This document shows, piece by piece, positions 8,336 through 16,254 of a stretch of 61,443 nucleotides of DNA (positions within the stretch are counted from its first letter, which is position 1; the number at the start of each line of letters is the position of its first letter). Position numbers and translations under genes: made by a program. The notes below the pieces were generated by a model, which had not been told where the DNA came from, did not search any database, and worked only from the letters and a program-made list of their open reading frames with translations. Origin of the DNA: an uncultured Shewanella sp. (GTDB taxonomy: Bacteria > Pseudomonadota > Gammaproteobacteria > Enterobacterales > Shewanellaceae); contig NZ_CANLKR010000030.1 of the NCBI RefSeq assembly GCF_947491715.1, positions 1 through 61,443 on the forward strand, read 5' to 3'.

Positions 8336-9925
8336 ATGAATGATGTCAAACCGATCCGCCGCGCACTATTAAGTGTTTCAGATAAAACAGGGATCCTTGA
8401 GTTAGCTCAAGCCCTTCATGCTCAAGGTGTCGAACTGCTTTCTACTGGCGGTACGGCCCGTCTACTCGCAGATAATCATATCCCTGTCACAGAAGTCTCT
8501 GATTATACAGGTCATCCTGAAATAATGGATGGGCGTGTCAAAACACTCCACCCCAAAATTCATGGCGGTATTCTGGCTCGTCGTGGTCAGGATGAAGCCG
8601 TCATGCGTGACAATAACATCAAACCCATTGATTTAGTCGTCGTCAATTTATACCCTTTCGCCAATACGGTCGCGAAAGAGAATTGCAGCCTAGAAGACGC
8701 CATTGAAAATATTGATATTGGCGGCCCGACTATGGTGCGCGCTACCGCAAAAAATCATAGAGACGTCACCATTGTCGTTAATAGTAAAGACTACACCAAA
8801 GTACTGGCTGAAATGGCAGAAAACCAAGGTAGCACTTATGCGAGCACTCGCTTTGATTTAGCCATTGCGGCTTTTGAACATACCGCTGCCTATGATGGCA
8901 TGATAGCGAATTATTTCGGTACTATGGTACCCGCTCACCATCAAGATGACAGTGAAGTTGAATCAAAATTCCCTCGAAGTTACAACACTCAGCTGATTAA
9001 AAAGCAAGATTTACGCTACGGCGAAAACAGCCACCAAAATGCCGCATTTTATGTGGACACACGCATTGATGAAGCATCAGTTGCAACCGCCACTCAACTT
9101 CAAGGCAAAGCACTTTCTTACAATAATATTGCCGACACCGATGCGGCACTTGAATGTGTGAAAGAATTCCAACAACCCGCTTGTGTCATCGTCAAACATG
9201 CCAACCCTTGTGGCGTGGCCTTGGGGGACAATTTGCTTGAGGCCTATGAACGTGCCTTTCAAACTGACCCAACTTCCGCTTTTGGTGGCATCATTGCCTT
9301 TAACCAAGAATTGGATGCAGATACCGCGAGCGCCATTATTGAACGCCAATTTGTCGAGGTCATTATTGCCCCTTATATTAGCCAAGCAGCCCGTGATGTC
9401 CTCGCTGCCAAAGTCAATGTACGTGTTCTTGAGTGTGGCTTGTGGAACAATAAAACCACCAGCTTAGATTACAAACGCGTCAACGGGGGCTTATTAATTC
9501 AAGACAGAGATCAAGGTATGATCAACCTTGACCAAGTCAAAGTCGTGTCTAAACGTCAGCCCACCGCCAGTGAACTGAAAGACCTGCTATTTTGCTGGAA
9601 AGTCGCTAAATTTGTAAAATCCAATGCCATTGTTTACGCAAAAAATGGCATGACAATTGGCGTTGGAGCGGGACAAATGAGCCGAGTCTACAGCGCTAAA
9701 GTCGCCAATATTAAAGCCGCCGATGAAGGCTTAGTCGTCGAAAACTCGGTTATGGCATCGGATGCCTTCTTCCCTTTCCGTGATGGCATTGACGCCGCAG
9801 CAGACGCAGGGATAAGCTGCATTATTCAACCCGGTGGTTCAATACGCGATGAGGAAATTATCGCTGCAGCCGATGAGCACAATATCGCCATGATTTTCAC
9901 TGGTATGCGTCACTTCCGCCATTAA
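8336..9925 (+). CDS. purH: Bifunctional AICAR formyltransferase/IMP cyclohydrolase
   Basis: A 529-aa cytosolic enzyme catalysing the last two steps of de novo purine synthesis: AICAR formylation with 10-formyl-THF, then ring closure to IMP. The start at MNDVKPIRRALLSVSDKTG gives exactly the E. coli PurH length; a longer frame begins at 8285 but adds a non-family extension. The N-terminal MGS-like cyclohydrolase domain (about 1-195) has STGGTARLL and DGRVKTLHPKIHGG; the transformylase domain carries the catalytic KHANPCG motif near residue 286. It is followed after 104 bp by purD on the same strand, the usual purHD arrangement, with a weak hairpin between them. Confidence 0.98.
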   Translation: MNDVKPIRRALLSVSDKTGILELAQALHAQGVELLSTGGTARLLADNHIPVTEVSDYTGHPEIMDGRVKTLHPKIHGGILARRGQDEAVMRDNNIKPIDLVVVNLYPFANTVAKENCSLEDAIENIDIGGPTMVRATAKNHRDVTIVVNSKDYTKVLAEMAENQGSTYASTRFDLAIAAFEHTAAYDGMIANYFGTMVPAHHQDDSEVESKFPRSYNTQLIKKQDLRYGENSHQNAAFYVDTRIDEASVATATQLQGKALSYNNIADTDAALECVKEFQQPACVIVKHANPCGVALGDNLLEAYERAFQTDPTSAFGGIIAFNQELDADTASAIIERQFVEVIIAPYISQAARDVLAAKVNVRVLECGLWNNKTTSLDYKRVNGGLLIQDRDQGMINLDQVKVVSKRQPTASELKDLLFCWKVAKFVKSNAIVYAKNGMTIGVGAGQMSRVYSAKVANIKAADEGLVVENSVMASDAFFPFRDGIDAAADAGISCIIQPGGSIRDEEIIAAADEHNIAMIFTGMRHFRH

Positions 9926-9951
9926 CAATACTGAATGCAATGACGCTCAAG

Positions 9952-9980
9952 AGAGCCTTAAATTATCGACTTTAGGCTCT
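9952..9980 (+). terminator. Weak hairpin between purH and purD
   Basis: AGAGCC (9952-9957) pairs with GGCTCT (9975-9980), and the stem extends through TAAA/TTTA with one bulge. The downstream sequence is pyrimidine-rich but not a clean T run, so this may be an attenuator or processing site rather than a full terminator. Confidence 0.35.
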
Positions 9981-10029
9981 GCTTCTCTTTGACAATGAAT
10001 GCATAAGACAAAACGATAAGGTTATTGAA

Positions 10030-11319
10030 ATGAAAGTATTAATCATTGGTGGCGGTGGCCGCGAACATGCCCTTGCTTGGAAAGCAGCTCAATCCAATCA
10101 AGTTGATACCGTTTTTGTTGCACCAGGCAATGCGGGGACCGCTCTTGAACCTAAAATTGAAAATGTGCTCATCGATAACAAGGATATCGACGCCTTAATT
10201 CAATTTGCAACAGAAAATCAAGTTGCACTGACGATTGTCGGCCCTGAGGCACCGCTGGTGGCAGGTATCGTCGATGCCTTTAATCATGCACAGCTTGCCA
10301 TCTTTGGCCCAACCAAAGGCGCGGCACAATTGGAAGGCTCTAAAGCATTTACCAAAGATTTTCTTGCTCGACATCATATTCCAACGGCGGCTTATCAAAA
10401 TTTCACCGAGATAGCGCCAGCCAAGGCTTTTGTCAAAGAAATGGGCTGCCCGATTGTGATTAAAGCCGATGGATTAGCCGCTGGAAAAGGCGTTATCATC
10501 GCTCAAGATCAGGACGAAGCTGACAGTGCCATTGAGGATATGCTTGAAGGAAATAAATTTGGTGAAGCCGGCGCTCGCGTTGTCATCGAAGAGTTTCTTG
10601 TTGGCGAAGAAGCCAGCTTCATTGTCATGGTTGACGGTAAAAACATACTGCCTCTCGCCACCAGCCAAGATCATAAAGCGCGCGATAATGGTGATAATGG
10701 CCCAAATACCGGCGGAATGGGGGCTTATTCCCCAGCACCTGTGGTCACGCAAGCAGTCCATGATTGGACCATGCAGCATGTCATTCGCCCCACGGTCGAC
10801 GGCATGGCAGCTGAAGGCCATACCTATACAGGATTTTTATATGCGGGCCTAATGATCTCCCCCGATGGAAGCGCAAAAGTATTAGAATACAATTGCCGTT
10901 TTGGTGATCCAGAAACTCAGCCTATCATGATGCGATTACAATCTGACTTAGTTGAACTTTGCTTAGCGGCTACGCGAGGCGAACTTGATAGTGTTACTGC
11001 AAAATATGATGATCGCGCCGCTGTCGGTGTCGTACTTGCAGCAGGAGGCTATCCTGAAGCATATCGCCAAGGTGATGTCATTCAAGGCCTTAACTTAGGT
11101 GACAACAATGCCAAAATTTTTCATGCTGGCACCGCATTACAAGATGGCCTTACGGTGACAAAAGGCGGTCGAGTGTTATGCGCAACCGCCCTTGGAAACA
11201 CGGTCACGCAAGCGCAAGCTAATGCTTATCAATTAGTTGAGACTATTCATTGGGACGATGTGTATTTTCGCACAGATATAGGCTACCGCGCCATTCAACG
11301 TGAACAATTAAAAGATTAA
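10030..11319 (+). CDS. purD: Phosphoribosylamine-glycine ligase (GARS)
   Basis: A 429-aa ATP-grasp enzyme joining phosphoribosylamine and glycine to make GAR, step two of purine synthesis; length equals E. coli PurD. Visible are the N-terminal MKVLIIGGGGREHALAWKAA, the ATP-grasp segment PIVIKADGLAAGKGVIIAQ (about residues 139-157), the glycine-rich loop DHKARDNGDNGPNTGGMGAY, and the metal-binding EYNCRFGDPETQP near residue 285. It lies downstream of purH on the same strand. No terminator of note follows; the next genes are unrelated. Confidence 0.98.
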   Translation: MKVLIIGGGGREHALAWKAAQSNQVDTVFVAPGNAGTALEPKIENVLIDNKDIDALIQFATENQVALTIVGPEAPLVAGIVDAFNHAQLAIFGPTKGAAQLEGSKAFTKDFLARHHIPTAAYQNFTEIAPAKAFVKEMGCPIVIKADGLAAGKGVIIAQDQDEADSAIEDMLEGNKFGEAGARVVIEEFLVGEEASFIVMVDGKNILPLATSQDHKARDNGDNGPNTGGMGAYSPAPVVTQAVHDWTMQHVIRPTVDGMAAEGHTYTGFLYAGLMISPDGSAKVLEYNCRFGDPETQPIMMRLQSDLVELCLAATRGELDSVTAKYDDRAAVGVVLAAGGYPEAYRQGDVIQGLNLGDNNAKIFHAGTALQDGLTVTKGGRVLCATALGNTVTQAQANAYQLVETIHWDDVYFRTDIGYRAIQREQLKD

Positions 11320-11445
11320 TCAAACGGTCATTTTATCATCAAAGGATAGAATGGCCTCCTTCTTTCTTTATCCTGCCAAATCAGCCCCTCGATAAAGTTA
11401 TACTTTTGTGATAATTACGTTATTTTTACATGATATTTCTTTGCC

Positions 11446-11470
11446 AATATGAAGTGACTCACTTCATATT
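11446..11470. promoter_or_regulatory. Perfect 25-bp palindrome just upstream of the spondin operon
   Basis: Arms AATATGAAGTGA (11446-11457) and TCACTTCATATT (11459-11470) around a single C. It ends 10 bp before the ATG at 11481, touching the AGGA ribosome-binding site. Such long symmetry argues for a dimeric repressor site or a translation-blocking hairpin. The cognate regulator is unknown. Confidence 0.65.
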
Positions 11471-11480
11471 AGGATTTATC

Positions 11481-12182
11481 ATGACATTAAAACGTATCAC
11501 AACGGCACTGGTATTAAGCGGTATTATTAGCCAACCCATCATGGCACAAGAGCTCACCATTAGTATTACTAACCTTACCCATGGTAATGACTTTACTCCA
11601 ATTCTCATTGCTGCTCATGATGCCGACACACATCTATTTGAAGTGGGCACCATGGCGAGTACTGCATTGCAAAAAATGGCTGAAGGTGGTGATATTAACG
11701 ATCTTGATAACATGATCATAGCGAATGATGGCATAACACTTGTTAATCCCGCTGAGGGACTATTAGCGCCAGGCGTCAATATTCAACACATCATATTAGA
11801 TGCCAAAAATCAGTCTCATTTATCCATCACTGCTATGATGCTGCCAACAAATGATGCTTTTATAGGCCTAGATGCATGGCCTATTCCTTCCACTGCTGGC
11901 ACCTACTCTTTCACCTTGAATGCTTATGACGCTGGTACTGAAGCGAATGACGAACTCATTAATGGCGGTGGAACACTAGGCACACCGGGGCTCCCTGCGG
12001 CTCCTCAGGGGGATGGCGGAAGTAATGGAACGGGCCTAACTGATATGAGCTCCAATTCCAATATTCATATTCACCCAGGAATTTTAGGCGATATGGATCC
12101 CAACGGTGGTATAAGCGATCTTGATAGCCGTGTTCACCGCTGGTTAAATCCTGTTGCGCAAGTCACTGTTGTTGTAAAATAG
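11481..12182 (+). CDS. Secreted spondin-domain protein
   Basis: A 233-aa exported protein. The chosen ATG gives a clear Sec signal peptide (MTLKRITTALVLSGIISQ..., cleavage near MAQ/ELT) with AGGA 6 bases upstream; a longer frame from 11430 runs through the palindrome and is unlikely. The mature part matches bacterial spondin-domain proteins: ITNLTHGNDFTPILIAAHDA, an ALQKMAEGGD block, the ATMLPTNDAFIGLD-type core, YDAGTEANDE, and a C-terminal HVHPG-like motif (IHIHPGILGD). Bacterial members have no established function, though the fold may bind calcium or surfaces. It is followed 11 bp later by a paralogue, so the two form an operon. Confidence 0.8.
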   Translation: MTLKRITTALVLSGIISQPIMAQELTISITNLTHGNDFTPILIAAHDADTHLFEVGTMASTALQKMAEGGDINDLDNMIIANDGITLVNPAEGLLAPGVNIQHIILDAKNQSHLSITAMMLPTNDAFIGLDAWPIPSTAGTYSFTLNAYDAGTEANDELINGGGTLGTPGLPAAPQGDGGSNGTGLTDMSSNSNIHIHPGILGDMDPNGGISDLDSRVHRWLNPVAQVTVVVK

Positions 12183-12193
12183 AGGGCGATAAA

Positions 12194-12931
12194 ATGAATT
12201 TATCTGTGACCCCCAAAAAATCTATTCTTATCTTTAGCATCATACTCGCAAGCTTAGGGTTAAGCGCATGCTCTGATAATGACGATACTGACAGCATAAT
12301 CTCACCTAATCCAGAGGACAAACTCACTAACAACATTCAACAATACAATGTAACCGTTACCAATTTAACCGCCGCTCAGCCCATGTCACCACTCACCTTA
12401 GTCATACATGAAGCGAATACTCAACTTTGGCAGCAAGGACAACCGAGTAGCCTAGCCATTGAAAAAATAGCGGAATCTGGAGACAATAGCGATCTACTTG
12501 CTCTAGCGTCAATTAAAGACAATATGACGAGTAAAAACATTCTCTTACCGGGTGAAAGTGACACCCTTACCCTCACTCTAGCAGACACGAACGCCCAAAC
12601 GATTTCACTCGTTACTATGTTAGTCAATACTAACGATGCCTTCACCGGTTTTAGTGATATCACATTAAAGCATTTATCCCTCAATGAAACCATGGAATGG
12701 CAAACTGTGGTATATGATGCAGGAACAGAAGCCAATTCTGAAGAAAAGGGAACGATTCCAGGACCTGTTGATAATGGAGAGGGGTTTAATATCACTCGAG
12801 ATGATCTTAATAGAGTGCACCTCCATTCGGGTGTGATTAGTCTTGATGACGGATTAGTTGACTCTGTTTTATCCGCTTATCACAGATTTGATAATCCAAG
12901 CCTTAATATCAAAATACAGCGTATACAATAA
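12194..12931 (+). CDS. Spondin-domain lipoprotein, paralogue of upstream gene
   Basis: A 245-aa predicted lipoprotein. The signal peptide ends in the lipobox LSAC (Cys near residue 26) with Ser-Asp after the Cys, leaving the +2 rule compatible with outer-membrane sorting. The mature region repeats the pattern of the upstream protein: VTNLTAAQPMSPLTLVIHEA, IEKIAESGD, TMLVNTNDAFTGFSD, YDAGTEANSEEKG and a C-terminal HLHSGVIS. GAGGG precedes the ATG. The two spondin proteins share one operon, one freely secreted or periplasmic and one lipid-anchored, which suggests they act at the same surface. Function is not known; family assignment rests on these shared motifs. Confidence 0.78.
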   Translation: MNLSVTPKKSILIFSIILASLGLSACSDNDDTDSIISPNPEDKLTNNIQQYNVTVTNLTAAQPMSPLTLVIHEANTQLWQQGQPSSLAIEKIAESGDNSDLLALASIKDNMTSKNILLPGESDTLTLTLADTNAQTISLVTMLVNTNDAFTGFSDITLKHLSLNETMEWQTVVYDAGTEANSEEKGTIPGPVDNGEGFNITRDDLNRVHLHSGVISLDDGLVDSVLSAYHRFDNPSLNIKIQRIQ

Positions 12932-12946
12932 GTTCTTGGACTAAAC

Positions 12947-12990
12947 TATCGCCTGTGTGATGAGCGCAGGCGATAAACTGTTGCTATTTT
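12947..12990 (+). terminator. Probable terminator after spondin operon
   Basis: TATCGCCTG (12947-12955) pairs with CAGGCGATA (12967-12975); a TATTTT run follows at 12985-12990. The stem is good, but the T tract is displaced by about 10 nt. Confidence 0.5.
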
Positions 12991-13102
12991 GCCCTCAACA
13001 GCCTCAGTCCTATTACATTACACTCCCCGATTCAAATTATCTCCTTCAGCACTGAAATTAAAAGCACTCAACACGGGTCTAATTTTCTAGGACCGACTTT
13101 GG

Positions 13103-13855
13103 ATGCAAATTATGAATGGAATGCCCCCTTATATCGCTGAAAAAATGAAGAAACATATTCTTCTCATTGAACAAGATAAAGTGATTGCAAATCAGATTAT
13201 TTTGAACCTTCAAACACTCAACGTTCGCATCAGCCATTGTACTCATTTAGCATGTGCTAACTTACAATTGGCACAAGATAACATAGATCTCATTATCATG
13301 GAGCGACAGCTTCCTGATGGAGATGGGATCTGGCTTTGTCAAAAAATAAACATCGACGCCAACCCCACCCCCTGTATGTTATTGACAACCTATAGTAGTG
13401 AAGCTGATATTGTATTAGGGTTAGATTCTGGTGCCGATGACTATATTACTAAACCTTTTCGAGCTCTGGAATTAAGAGCCAGAGTCAACGCACTATTAAG
13501 ACGGAGTATCAACGAAGGCCATTCCTTTGATTTATTGGAATATAATGGTATTCAAATTAATAAACAAACCCGCGAAGTTATGGTACTTGAACAAGTCTTA
13601 ACATTAACGGCAAGAGAATTCGATCTCTTAGTTTATTTAGCAACCTACCCAAAACAAGTCTTCAGTAGAGTACAATTACTAGAAGCTGTATGGGGGTATT
13701 CATATTCCGGCTACGAGCATACCGTAAACACTCACATTAACCGATTGCGCTCTAAATTACTTAAGCAGCCTGGCTGCTCAGACTTAGTTGAAACAGTTTG
13801 GGGAGTCGGATACAAATTTTCGCCACCGGTAAACTTACCATTCAACCAACAATAA
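13103..13855 (+). CDS. Atypical OmpR/PhoB-family response regulator with degenerate phosphorylation site
   Basis: A 250-aa protein with a receiver domain (about 17-133) and a C-terminal OmpR-type winged helix (about 145-240; TLTAREFDLLVYLA, HTVNTHINRLRSKL, VWGVGYKF). The conserved Thr95 and Lys117 (YITKPF) remain. The phosphoacceptor Asp is Glu67 (LIIMERQLPDGDG, where D is expected before RQLP), and one of the two Mg-binding acids is Gln24 (LLIEQD). It therefore probably cannot be phosphorylated normally and may act constitutively or by protein-protein control. No histidine kinase is adjacent. AGGA lies 10 bases before the chosen ATG; another possible start is 13145. It neighbours the chaperone-effector pair and may control it (inference). 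Confidence 0.85.
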   Translation: MQIMNGMPPYIAEKMKKHILLIEQDKVIANQIILNLQTLNVRISHCTHLACANLQLAQDNIDLIIMERQLPDGDGIWLCQKINIDANPTPCMLLTTYSSEADIVLGLDSGADDYITKPFRALELRARVNALLRRSINEGHSFDLLEYNGIQINKQTREVMVLEQVLTLTAREFDLLVYLATYPKQVFSRVQLLEAVWGYSYSGYEHTVNTHINRLRSKLLKQPGCSDLVETVWGVGYKFSPPVNLPFNQQ

Positions 13856-13881
13856 TGTCGGTTTTAAAAGCAGTTTTCTCA

Positions 13882-14301
13882 CTAATAAAACTCATTTAAT
13901 ATTGTTCTCCAAACGCTTAAGCGCTCAACAAAACGTTTTAAAACATCGACTAATACATTCACATTTAAGTCTTGAGTAAATAAATCAAATAGCTGAATAA
14001 TATTATCATTATGTATCGCGATACGGATCCCCCCCGTATCGCGCCAACAATAATTATACTCTAGAAGCATTGTATAAAATGCTTCTAGCTTAATTGGCAT
14101 ACGAGGACTCATAGCAGACTCTAATGTGAGCTTATGGGAATCTAATGTATGAATAATATCGACCACTTGGCCTTCTACAAACACAATTTTCCAATGATGA
14201 TCATCAAATCTAATAATACTTTCGGCATCAATCAATGCACCTAACTCTGAAAACATCATGTCTATTTGCTTTACATTATACATTTCAATCTTCATACCCA
14301 T
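13882..14301 (-). CDS. CesT-like type III secretion chaperone
   Basis: A small acidic protein of about 139 aa resembling class I (CesT/Tir, SycE-like) secretion chaperones, which dimerise and hold an effector's N-terminus unfolded for the injectisome. Seen here: an N-terminal helix (MYNVKQIDMMFSELGALI), central strands, the typical MLLEYNYCWRDTGGIRIAIH segment, then a C-terminal LVDVLKRFVERLSVWRTIL helix; the tyrosine/tryptophan-glycine pattern matches the family. The start is uncertain: ATG at 14301, 14295 or 14283, or TTG at 14313. It is divergent from a 575-aa effector-like gene 107 bp away, the expected pairing. No secretion apparatus is in the window. Confidence 0.7.
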   Translation of the reverse strand: MGMKIEMYNVKQIDMMFSELGALIDAESIIRFDDHHWKIVFVEGQVVDIIHTLDSHKLTLESAMSPRMPIKLEAFYTMLLEYNYCWRDTGGIRIAIHNDNIIQLFDLFTQDLNVNVLVDVLKRFVERLSVWRTILNEFY

Positions 14302-14420
14302 TTCAAATTTCAACCACTATACCAGTATCGACAAAAGGCTAATATCAGGTCTTATACTGATCAAAAAACAACCTTCAATAATTTAACATAATACATTTCA
14401 AGAAAGATAAGGAATGCCTT

Positions 14421-16148
14421 ATGACTGTTAGTTTCACACCTCAATCATTCTCATGGAGTGATGTTGATAATTTGAGCTCAAGTGTAAGAAACCTTGCTTC
14501 GGCCAGTAATCACCATGATATTCAACTAGCGGGTCAGCAAAAAGGCAATTCCGTTGTTTTATACGCAAGAGACACAACAAAAACTGGAAGCCTATACCCC
14601 AGTCAACAAGGCTCATTAAGCAAAGAAAACCCTGAACGCGCATTTCAAGCAACTCAAACTGCTTTTAAAAACTTGTATGCAAAAGCAGGGCTAGATCAAA
14701 AACCATTAGATGAATTTTTTAGCAATATAACTAGGCAACAAAATGGCACAGCATCCCCCCTCAAAGAAGGCGATATTCTTAGACTTTGTACCATGGCAAA
14801 AGCAGCTAAAGCCGCACACCTTATAAATATTCCACAAGAACTTCACTCTGCTAAAGAATCAAACGCTCAATCTCCATCATTATCTACTGCAAGTAAGGTA
14901 ATACAAAAAGAGCATCAACTTAGTCATGCTAGTACTATTAAAGATTCGTATAATTCAAAAGATAATATTAGCTTTACTAATGCTAATCTACTTAGGGATG
15001 GGCTTAATTTTTGTAGTATGAAAGCATCTCAATGGAAAGCAGATATTAAAGAGTTTCTTGCCGGATATACCCCTTTTATCACTTATAACCCTGAAGCAAT
15101 CAGAAATGCAAAAGTCGATAATATTAAGCATGAAACTGTCACTTCAGGACAAACTATTTCTCATGAAGTGATACGTTCAAGCTTTGAAACATTAAGAGAT
15201 CAGGAAAACGTCACATCCTTTTCTAACCCACTCACATTAGATCTCATGCAATCATCCGATGTGCCAAATAGCAGTCCCGAAGCCAGCGCTTCGGCAAAAC
15301 AGAAAGCAGCTATTCAAGATGCTTTAAAAGAATTAACCCCCGGACAAACAGCGCAGTTCCCCTTTTGTAAAGGAGGACATTGGATGTTAATTACTGCAAA
15401 ACGTACGGAAAATCATATAGAATTTACCGGGCTATCAACATCTTCAGGTTTTACAAAATCAATGCAAAATATGATGGATGCCATAAAACCTCTGGCACCA
15501 CAATCAGAAGATATGTCACTATCCACTAAAGTACTGCAAGGACAAATTCAAAATAAAACAGGCTCAAGTTGTGGAGCTTATGTCTTTGAACTGGCTACCC
15601 GCATCATCAGAAATGAAGGTAATGAAGTAGCCGCTTTTAATGAACTCACTAATGAAGTATCTGAATTATCCCATACTGCACGCCGTGATTATGAAGTTGA
15701 AGAAGCCAGAGCTCGCTTACTTTTTGCTTATGAACAAAGACAAGTTGAAGATCTGATTGAATTTCCAAAAAGTCGAATTGAGTATGCTAAAAAAGAACTG
15801 GAAACTGCGACAAAAAATTTAAAGCTTAATGAAAATAATGAAAATCAGGCAGTAGCATTCTGGAACAATGCCAAACAAGTACATCAAAGACTAGAGCATG
15901 AGCTTACGGCTACAACAAGCCAAAATTCACCTACATTGACGACAAAACTCTCAAAAGCAAAAGTAGAAGTGCAGTTAACAGGCAATAATCTCGATGCTTT
16001 ACGCCTAAAAACACACAAAAGCAGAGAAGAAGTTAACGCTATACTTACAAAGATATCCTCATGGGAGGAAAAGCTTAATCTCGCTCAAAAAAATGCAGAT
16101 ATAGCAAGAGCAACAGCGCAAACAAAATCACTCATTAATTTACATTAG
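14421..16148 (+). CDS. Putative type III effector with clan CE (YopJ/Ulp-like) catalytic domain
   Basis: A 575-aa protein not recognised as a named family. The N-terminus (about 1-35) is Ser/Asn-rich with no Sec signal, as in type III effectors. Around residues 318-390 is a clan CE-like core: GGHWMLI (His320, Trp321) and IQNKTGSSCGAYVF (Gln377, Cys384). His-Cys spacing of 64 is close to that of YopJ, and the IQxxxxxSxCG pattern resembles YopJ's. The acidic triad residue is unclear, since the aligned site is Thr336 and Glu334 is nearby. The C-terminal third (about 415-570) is helical and coiled-coil-like. AAGGA lies 8 bases before the ATG. It is AT-rich with codons unlike hemE next door, suggesting transfer. 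Possible activities are acetyltransferase, deubiquitinase or protease. Confidence 0.65.
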   Translation: MTVSFTPQSFSWSDVDNLSSSVRNLASASNHHDIQLAGQQKGNSVVLYARDTTKTGSLYPSQQGSLSKENPERAFQATQTAFKNLYAKAGLDQKPLDEFFSNITRQQNGTASPLKEGDILRLCTMAKAAKAAHLINIPQELHSAKESNAQSPSLSTASKVIQKEHQLSHASTIKDSYNSKDNISFTNANLLRDGLNFCSMKASQWKADIKEFLAGYTPFITYNPEAIRNAKVDNIKHETVTSGQTISHEVIRSSFETLRDQENVTSFSNPLTLDLMQSSDVPNSSPEASASAKQKAAIQDALKELTPGQTAQFPFCKGGHWMLITAKRTENHIEFTGLSTSSGFTKSMQNMMDAIKPLAPQSEDMSLSTKVLQGQIQNKTGSSCGAYVFELATRIIRNEGNEVAAFNELTNEVSELSHTARRDYEVEEARARLLFAYEQRQVEDLIEFPKSRIEYAKKELETATKNLKLNENNENQAVAFWNNAKQVHQRLEHELTATTSQNSPTLTTKLSKAKVEVQLTGNNLDALRLKTHKSREEVNAILTKISSWEEKLNLAQKNADIARATAQTKSLINLH

Positions 16149-16176
16149 TTATTATTAGTATCGTTGTTGAACATAA

Positions 16177-16209
16177 GTCACAAACCATACATTATGTATG
16201 GTTTGTGAC
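16177..16209. terminator. Perfect 33-bp palindrome between effector gene and hemE
   Basis: 16-bp arms GTCACAAACCATACAT (16177-16192) and ATGTATGGTTTGTGAC (16194-16209) around one T, located between convergent genes. A hairpin terminator is the simplest reading, but there is no T run on either strand. Alternatives are a recombination or attachment end, or a binding site. Confidence 0.5.
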
Positions 16210-16254
16210 ATGACTCAATGCATCTATGGCTTTTAATCAATCATCACTATGTGC

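Noticed and set aside
12421..12795. 124-codon frame antisense to the spondin lipoprotein
   Set aside because: Shadow of a gene with a clear lipobox and paralogue; no independent support.
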